Source of the DNA: Marinobacter salinisoli
GTDB taxonomy: Bacteria; Pseudomonadota; Gammaproteobacteria; Pseudomonadales; Oleiphilaceae
Assembly: GCF_017301335.1 (NCBI RefSeq)
Contig: NZ_CP071247.1
Span: 2,790,001-2,854,000, forward strand
DNA length: 64,000 bases
Direction: 5' to 3'
Shown here: piece after piece, positions 58,892-64,000 of the stretch
Numbering within the stretch: position 1 is the first letter of the stretch
Layout of the letters: each line of letters opens with the position of its first letter
Translations under genes and position numbers: made by a program
The notes under the pieces: generated by a model
Database searches by the model: none
Seen by the model: only the letters and a program-made list of their open reading frames with translations
Told to the model about the DNA's origin: nothing

Positions 58892-59758
58892 CTATTCCTT
58901 ATCCGGGGCCCCGGTTTTTGCCGAAGCCGGCGTCACAGAGCCCTTGGTACCGACTGCTTTCTGAACGGAGGACAGAATGCCCCGCAGGATATTAACTTCC
59001 ATCTGGTCCAGCTTGGCCCGCTGAAACAGTCGACGCAAACGGGTCATCAACTGACGAGGATTCTCCCGCCGATGGAACGAGACGTCCACCAACACCTGTT
59101 CCAGGTGACTGAAAAATCCTTCCACATCCTTTACTGACGCCAGATCCACGTCCCAACCCTCGTCACCGGGCATGGTCATGGGTTTAAGATTGGGGTTAGC
59201 GTCACCACCTTCAAGGCCTCGCAGGTAATGCATCCGCAACTCATAGCATATCACCTGCACGGCCATCGCCAGATTCAGCGAGCTGTAATCAGGGTTCGAG
59301 GGGATATGAATGTGGTAATGGCAGCGCTGAAGCTCTTCGTTGTTCAGCCCGGAACTCTCGCGACCGAACACCAGAGCTACCGAGCCTTTGGCCGCATGTA
59401 CGCCTGCCGTCGCGGCGGCCTCAGGCGGTGCGATAACCGGCCAGGGAACCTTGCGTCCGCGGGCACTGGTGCCCATCACCAGCACACAGTCCTCCAGCGC
59501 CTCATCGAGTGAGGCCACAACCTGCGCCCGATCAAGTACATCTGAAGCACCCGATGAGCGCGCGTACGAAGCCTCATCCGGAAACGAGCCGGGATTCACC
59601 AACCAAAGGTTGCCCAGCCCCATATTCTTCATGGCACGGGCCACCGCACCGATATTGCCCGAGTGGGATGTTTCCACCAGAACAATACGGATCTGGTTCT
59701 GAAAAGTGTCAGTGCCTTCCTGGGGAAGCGCCGGTTTATGCATCGCTACGAAATCCAC
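58892..59758 (-). CDS. trmJ: tRNA (cytidine/uridine-2'-O-)-methyltransferase TrmJ
   Basis: 288-residue SPOUT (SpoU) methyltransferase modifying position 32 of tRNAs. Motif 1 [20 protein letters not shown], motif 2 [20 protein letters not shown], motif 3 [20 protein letters not shown], and a C-terminal coiled region. The start may be ATG 59758 or the in-frame ATG 59743 (MHKPALPQ). It opens the cysE-iscR side of the block, divergent from suhB. Confidence 0.93.
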   Translation of the reverse strand: MDFVAMHKPALPQEGTDTFQNQIRIVLVETSHSGNIGAVARAMKNMGLGNLWLVNPGSFPDEASYARSSGASDVLDRAQVVASLDEALEDCVLVMGTSARGRKVPWPVIAPPEAAATAGVHAAKGSVALVFGRESSGLNNEELQRCHYHIHIPSNPDYSSLNLAMAVQVICYELRMHYLRGLEGGDANPNLKPMTMPGDEGWDVDLASVKDVEGFFSHLEQVLVDVSFHRRENPRQLMTRLRRLFQRAKLDQMEVNILRGILSSVQKAVGTKGSVTPASAKTGAPDKE

Positions 59759-59926
59759 GCCAGATTAAGAAAGCGGCAATAGTACCAGAAAACTGAGTAG
59801 CTTCGAGGCTTCGAAGTTGCCGCAACCCGTTGCTATCCGTGCTATTGCTGAGTCAAAAAACGTACAAGCAGCAGTAACTTTTGCTATGATAGCCGGCCTT
59901 CACACACTCGGACATTGAACACTCAG

Positions 59927-60730
59927 ATGCAACCAGCGATTAAAATGGCCCTGCGCGTTGCGCGCCAGGGTTCTGACTATCTGAAAGCCCACTTCGAGCG
60001 TCAGGAACCCAACAGCACGGAGGATGGCGAGCGCCGCCGGCAGCTGGATCGGGTCGAACAGTCGATTTATGACAACTTCAGCGAACAATTGGAAAAGGCC
60101 TACAAGGACCACACCATCGCACCGCTGAACGAAACTGACGCAGGCACCGCCGAGCGAAGCTGGCACATTTACCCACTGCTAGGAAGCGAAAATTTTCTCC
60201 GGGGCATTCCTGACTTTGTCATCGCCCTGGCACAGAAGAAAAACAACCGCACCGAAAACCTGCTGATCATCAACCCGATTACAGGTGAGGAATACTCTGC
60301 CAGCCGCGGCCACGGCGCCGCCCTGAACAGTCGTCGCGTTCGTACGTCTCAGGTAAAGGGCATCAATCAGGCAGCGATTGCATCCAACCTGCTTCAGCAG
60401 GCCCGCAAAAGCGAAGACGCCCAGCTTTGGGGCGAGATGACGGCCGTTCTGGCCAGCGAAGCGGCCATGATGCGCACCTCCGGCTGCCCGGTACTGGACA
60501 TTGCCCGGGTTTCTGCCGGCCATCTCGATTCTGCCATCTTCTTCCGCCCGCAAGCAGTGGAGCTGGAGCTTGGCGGCACGCTGGCCATGGAGTCCGGCGC
60601 ACTGGTCGGCGATTTCTCCGGTAACCCGTCGACCGGCAGCAATGCCCGCCAACTGGTTGTCGCCAACCCCAAGCTGTTCCGCGAAGTACTCAAGGCGCTG
60701 CATCCGTTCCGGGGCCGCCTGCCCCGCTGA
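59927..60730 (+). CDS. suhB: SuhB-like inositol monophosphatase family protein with degenerate active site
   Basis: 267 residues from ATG 59927 (a TTG 12 bases earlier is in frame), aligned by eye with E. coli SuhB (MHPMLNIAVRAARK vs MQPAIKMALRVARQ). The fold is evident (YSASRGHGAALNSRRVR; GALVGDFSG). But metal-binding residues are lost: WVIDPLDGTTNF reads WHIYPLLGSENF (D to Y82, D to L85), RPWDFAAGE reads RPQAVELEL (D to A210), and the EES motif is absent (NETDAG). Phosphatase activity is therefore unlikely. SuhB's Nus-factor role in rRNA transcription does not need catalysis and might be retained. Position next to trmJ and secF is that of suhB in Pseudomonas. A TATGAT -10 sits at 59885-59890. 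Confidence 0.85.
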   Translation: MQPAIKMALRVARQGSDYLKAHFERQEPNSTEDGERRRQLDRVEQSIYDNFSEQLEKAYKDHTIAPLNETDAGTAERSWHIYPLLGSENFLRGIPDFVIALAQKKNNRTENLLIINPITGEEYSASRGHGAALNSRRVRTSQVKGINQAAIASNLLQQARKSEDAQLWGEMTAVLASEAAMMRTSGCPVLDIARVSAGHLDSAIFFRPQAVELELGGTLAMESGALVGDFSGNPSTGSNARQLVVANPKLFREVLKALHPFRGRLPR

Positions 60731-60749
60731 TTGAAAATCAGCCACAAAA

Positions 60750-60780
60750 AAAACCGCCATCCCTCGGGAGTGGCGGTTTT
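60750..60780. terminator. Bidirectional terminator between suhB and secF
   Basis: AAAACCGCCA...TGGCGGTTTT with inner TCCC/GGGA pairs and flanking A and T runs lies between the converging suhB (stop 60730) and secF (stop 60805). Confidence 0.92.
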
Positions 60781-60804
60781 TTTGTGCGCCTTGAAACAGC
60801 TCAA

Positions 60805-61758
60805 TCACATACGATTGAGCCACTCGGGCGGCTCCTCTTCTTCCGGAGCTTCACCGACACCCTCTTTGGCAGGCAACTGAAGGTCCTCACGAGACACGTT
60901 CAGTGCCAGCAACATATTCGCCGCGACGTAAATCGACGAATACGTACCCACAACCACACCGATGATCAGCGCCAGCGAGAAGTTATTAATCGCCTCACCG
61001 CCGAACAGATACAGCGCGATCAGCACCACCAAGGTGGTACCGGAGGTATTAATGGTCCGGCGAATCGTCTGATGAATCGAGGTGTTGATGATGTGCCAGG
61101 AGTCGCCTTCGCGCATTACCCGGAAATTCTCCCGGATACGGTCCGCCACAACGATGGTGTCATTCAGCGAGTAGCCGATAACCGCCAGCAACGCCGCCAG
61201 CACCGACAGGTCGAAAGTCCACTGGAACAGCGCAAACATGCCCAGCACGATGATGACATCGTGGGCCAGAGGCACAACCGAAGCGATACCGAATTTGAAC
61301 TGGAAGCGCATGCCGACGTAGATCAACACGACCGCCAGCGCCAACAACATGCCCAGACCGCCATCCTCGCGCAACTCTTCACCCACCTGGGAACCGATAA
61401 ACTCGGAACTGATAAGTTCGAGACGATCGCCATCAGCCTTCAGCGCATCCGCCACTTCCTGACCAAGCTTGTCGTTATCGGCCGCTGCAAGACGCACCAG
61501 TACCGTGGTGTCGGAACCAAAGTTCTGCACCACGAACTGCTCGTATCCTGCCTCAGTCAGCGTGGTCCGAACATCCTCCAGAACAGGCGCCTGCTCGTAT
61601 TCGAATTCCACCGAGGTACCCCCGGTGAAATCGAGCCCAAGGTTCAGGCCGCGAACCGCCAGCAAAACGATGGAGACAATCACCAGACCAATCGAGAGCA
61701 TGGAAGCAAGCTTCCGAAGCCCCATAAAATCAAATGGCTTTTTCTCTTGATCAGACAT
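60805..61758 (-). CDS. secF: Protein-export membrane protein SecF
   Basis: 317 residues from ATG 61758. RND-type six-helix protein that with SecD and YajC uses proton flow to pull preproteins across the inner membrane. GLNLGLDFTGGTSVEFEYE is the first-loop signature; the conserved VADRIRENFRVMREG is near helix 4, and TSGTTLVVLIALYLFGGEAI near helix 5. The frame is open upstream to 61806, inside secD; ATG 61758 gives the usual MSDQEKKPFDF start and overlaps secD by 8 bases. Confidence 0.95.
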   Translation of the reverse strand: MSDQEKKPFDFMGLRKLASMLSIGLVIVSIVLLAVRGLNLGLDFTGGTSVEFEYEQAPVLEDVRTTLTEAGYEQFVVQNFGSDTTVLVRLAAADNDKLGQEVADALKADGDRLELISSEFIGSQVGEELREDGGLGMLLALAVVLIYVGMRFQFKFGIASVVPLAHDVIIVLGMFALFQWTFDLSVLAALLAVIGYSLNDTIVVADRIRENFRVMREGDSWHIINTSIHQTIRRTINTSGTTLVVLIALYLFGGEAINNFSLALIIGVVVGTYSSIYVAANMLLALNVSREDLQLPAKEGVGEAPEEEEPPEWLNRM

Positions 61759-63625
61759 TTGCGAGCTTTCCTCCGATCGACAACTTTTCGACCTTTCGAC
61801 CGCCATACACGAAGTTCACAATGGCCCGACTGACCATCAGTCCCGAGAACATGGACGTCAGAATCCCCAGACAAAGAGTCACGGCAAAGCCTTTCACCGG
61901 ACCGGAACCCATAGCGAACAGAATGACCGCCACCAGCAAGGTGGTGATGTTTGCGTCGAAGATAGACACAAAGGCCCGGGAATAACCTGCGTTAATGGCT
62001 GACTGAGGCGGCGCACCGCTCTTCAATTCTTCCCGGATGCGCTCAAATATCAGGACGTTTGCATCCACCGCCATACCGACAGTCAACACGATACCGGCGA
62101 TACCGGGCAGCGTCAGCGTAGCCGACAAAATGGACATACACGCCATCAACAGCATCAGGTTCAGCGTCAGCGCCACGTTGGCGATCAGGCCAAAGCCGCG
62201 GTAGTAAACCAGCATGTACAGCAGCACCAGGCCAAAACCGAGCGCAACGGACATCACGCCGGCATCAATGTTTTTCTGCCCCAGGCTTGGCCCAATCGTG
62301 CGCTCTTGCACGAAGTACATTGGCGCCGCCAACGCACCGGCCCTGAGCAGCAACGCCAGTTCCGCGGCTTCCGGAATGGAATCCAGGCCAGTGATACGGA
62401 AACTGCTGCCGAGCGCAGACTGAATGGTTGCCAGGCTGATAATACTCTTCTCTACCACGCGCTTATCAACGGCCGTCATCTCGCCGTCAACCATGCGGTT
62501 TTCAGTCTCGGTACGGAACTCGATGAAAAGTACTGCCATCCGACGACCAACCGCGGTGCGAGTGGCACGATGCATCTGATCACCACCGATGGAGTCCATG
62601 GTGATGTTGACCTGCGGCTGGCCATTTTCATCGAACGCCTGCTGGGCATTCGACACATTATTACCGGTGGTAATCACCTCGCGCTCGAGGCGAGCGGTAC
62701 GACGTGGATTATCCCGGAAACCGAATTCCTCGACTTCACTGGCGCTGGTGTCAGACCTGGCTTCGAGACGGAACTCCAGGTTTGCGGTGGCACCCAGAAC
62801 CCGCTTGGCCTGCGCCGTATCCTGAACACCGGGCAACTCGACGATGATTCGGTCGGAACCCTGACGCTGAACCAGCGGCTCGGCTACACCCAGCTCATTG
62901 ACCCGGTTACGGATGGTGGTCAGGTTCTGCTCCAGGGCATATTCCTGAATGGATTTCACCTCAAGCTCAGAAAGCGACAGCACAATCTGACGCTCGCCAT
63001 CCACAGTGCGCTCATCCATCAGGAACTGGTTGTAGCGATCACGAATCAGGTCAAAGGCTTCGGAGCGCTGCTCCTCGTCGCGGAAGCTCAGCACGATCTG
63101 GCGCTGACCTTCTACATCACCGCCGCGGTAGCGGATACGTTCTTCGCGCAGCTCGCGCTTGATTTCGCCGGACATCGCCTCGAGGCGCTGGTTGACAGCG
63201 GTATCCATATCCACTTCCAGCAGGAAGTGAACACCACCGCGCAAGTCCAGGCCCAGTTTCATCGGGCCCGCACCCAGGCTTCTCAACCAGTCAGGTGTTG
63301 ACGGGGCCATATTCAGAGCCACCAGGTAGTCGCCGCCCAGTGCAGACTGGACCACAGGACGCGCCTGCAACTGGTCTTCGGCACCGTTCAGGCGAATCAG
63401 GGCATCCCGATCCTGAAGCGAACTGCTTTTAACCTCTATACCTTCAGATTCCAGCGCCTTCACCGCACGCTCCAGTACCGAGGCGTCTACCTCCGTGCTG
63501 CTGCGCGAGCCGGTGATCTGGACAGCGTAATCGTCCGGGAAGAGGTTGGGTAATGCGTAGACAAACCCGATCACAAGCGCGATCAGGATTATCAGGTTTT
63601 TCCAGAGGGGGTACTTGTTCAGCAT
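61751..63625 (-). CDS. secD: Protein-export membrane protein SecD
   Basis: 624 residues, partner of SecF. N-terminal helix (NLIILIALVIGFVYALPNLF), the conserved D1 region LGLDLRGGVHFLLEVD, a large periplasmic P1 domain, and six membrane helices with VDANVLIFERIREELKSG and the Asp residues used for proton transfer. Length close to E. coli SecD (615 aa). The stop overlaps the secF start. 76 bases downstream of yajC. Confidence 0.96.
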   Translation of the reverse strand: MLNKYPLWKNLIILIALVIGFVYALPNLFPDDYAVQITGSRSSTEVDASVLERAVKALESEGIEVKSSSLQDRDALIRLNGAEDQLQARPVVQSALGGDYLVALNMAPSTPDWLRSLGAGPMKLGLDLRGGVHFLLEVDMDTAVNQRLEAMSGEIKRELREERIRYRGGDVEGQRQIVLSFRDEEQRSEAFDLIRDRYNQFLMDERTVDGERQIVLSLSELEVKSIQEYALEQNLTTIRNRVNELGVAEPLVQRQGSDRIIVELPGVQDTAQAKRVLGATANLEFRLEARSDTSASEVEEFGFRDNPRRTARLEREVITTGNNVSNAQQAFDENGQPQVNITMDSIGGDQMHRATRTAVGRRMAVLFIEFRTETENRMVDGEMTAVDKRVVEKSIISLATIQSALGSSFRITGLDSIPEAAELALLLRAGALAAPMYFVQERTIGPSLGQKNIDAGVMSVALGFGLVLLYMLVYYRGFGLIANVALTLNLMLLMACMSILSATLTLPGIAGIVLTVGMAVDANVLIFERIREELKSGAPPQSAINAGYSRAFVSIFDANITTLLVAVILFAMGSGPVKGFAVTLCLGILTSMFSGLMVSRAIVNFVYGGRKVEKLSIGGKLANV

Positions 63626-63701
63626 GGGATCCCTTTAAGCCGGCCCGCAGGCCGGCCGTGGTGTTTCTGCCAGTTGATCTTGTTCTGCGGTAGGACCTGG
63701 C

Positions 63702-64000
63702 TTAGATGTCCTTCAGGGTACCTTTCGGCAAGGCAGCGGCTACAGCCACTTTCTGAACCTTGATCTCAACGTTGTCGGCAATTTCAACCACGATAAAATC
63801 ATCCGTCACCTTGGTGATCTTGCCAGCCACGCCACCAGAAGTGACTACTTCGTCGCCCTTGTTCAGGCCAGCCATCAGAGCCTTATGCTCCTTCGCGCGC
63901 TTGGACTGCGGGCGCCAGATCAGGAAGTAGAAAATCAGGATGAAACCGGCGAAAAAGATGATCTGGCCCATCGCGCCCATACCCTGAGGAGCAGGCTCCT
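63702..64000 (-). CDS. yajC: Preprotein translocase subunit YajC, 5' end outside window
   Basis: The frame continues past the last base in the form EPAPQGMGAMGQIIFF, so the true start lies beyond the window. The visible part has one membrane helix (IIFFAGFILIFYFLIWRPQ) and the conserved RAKEHKALMAGLNKGDEVVT then SGGVAGKITKVTDDFIVVE, followed by a short C-terminal tail. YajC associates with SecDF. Usual length is about 110 residues, so only around 10-15 residues are missing. Confidence 0.95.
   Translation of the reverse strand, partial: EPAPQGMGAMGQIIFFAGFILIFYFLIWRPQSKRAKEHKALMAGLNKGDEVVTSGGVAGKITKVTDDFIVVEIADNVEIKVQKVAVAAALPKGTLKDI

Overview
The window is about 64 kb of ordinary, gene-dense gammaproteobacterial chromosome. 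It has no rRNA operon, insertion sequence, prophage or CRISPR array. Gene content and order (trpS-scpA-scpB-rluB; gltA divergent from sdhCDAB-sucAB-lpd-sucCD; fadBA; ackA-pta; iscR-iscS-ndk-rlmN-pilF-rodZ-ispG-hisS-yfgM-bamB-der; suhB beside trmJ and secDF-yajC) and moderately GC-rich coding point to Marinobacter or a close marine relative of the Pseudomonas/Marinobacter group. This is inference from gene content; no database was searched.

Layout. 1-4670: the end of a diguanylate cyclase, then trpS-scpA-scpB-rluB on the minus strand (a translation enzyme, condensin partners and a 23S pseudouridine synthase). 4740-17905: a TCA block, with nine genes from sdhC to sucD on the minus strand and gltA divergent. 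18005-19318: a small exported protein and a beta-hydroxyacid dehydrogenase. 19454-24042: the most unusual block, a sigma-54-type promoter, a structured leader or sRNA with a strong terminator, and four tightly packed genes for a possible trans-membrane electron pathway. 24069-30308: topA and fadBA. 30776-40336: small accessory and housekeeping genes (unknown exported protein, uspA, a MOSC-uup-Cys-cluster operon, an L,D-transpeptidase-like protein, TetR, DUF924, CbiX-like, SDR) with tRNA-Gly(GCC). 40345-40787: tRNA-Glu(TTC), and facing it a 50-codon gene that looks like ccoM of cbb3 oxidase behind an ANR/FNR box. 40943-46754: a GGDEF-EAL protein with ackA-pta. 46780-59758: a long minus-strand run from trmJ to der. 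59927-64000: a degenerate suhB, then secF, secD and a partial yajC.

How the genes work together. sdh/suc/gltA make the TCA core, fadBA feeds it acetyl-CoA, and ackA-pta handles acetate overflow. Fe-S supply appears through iscR-iscS, but iscU, iscA, hscBA and fdx are missing from their usual place between iscS and ndk, and IscS lacks its IscU-binding tail. TrpRS carries a four-cysteine pattern typical of [4Fe-4S] TrpRS. Two promoters (uspA and the ccoM-like gene) have ANR/FNR boxes at exactly -41.5 from the inferred start, so low oxygen is a regulatory theme.

The best candidate for an undescribed system is 19454-23988. It encodes an NAD(P)H:FAD dehydrogenase fused to a BFD-type [2Fe-2S] domain and a five-helix membrane domain with two HX13H pairs, an eleven-heme periplasmic cytochrome c, a heme-binding DUF3365-type lipoprotein and a single-domain globin. 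Read in order, these could carry electrons from cytoplasmic NAD(P)H across the membrane to periplasmic hemes, possibly in response to nitric oxide or another small oxidant.
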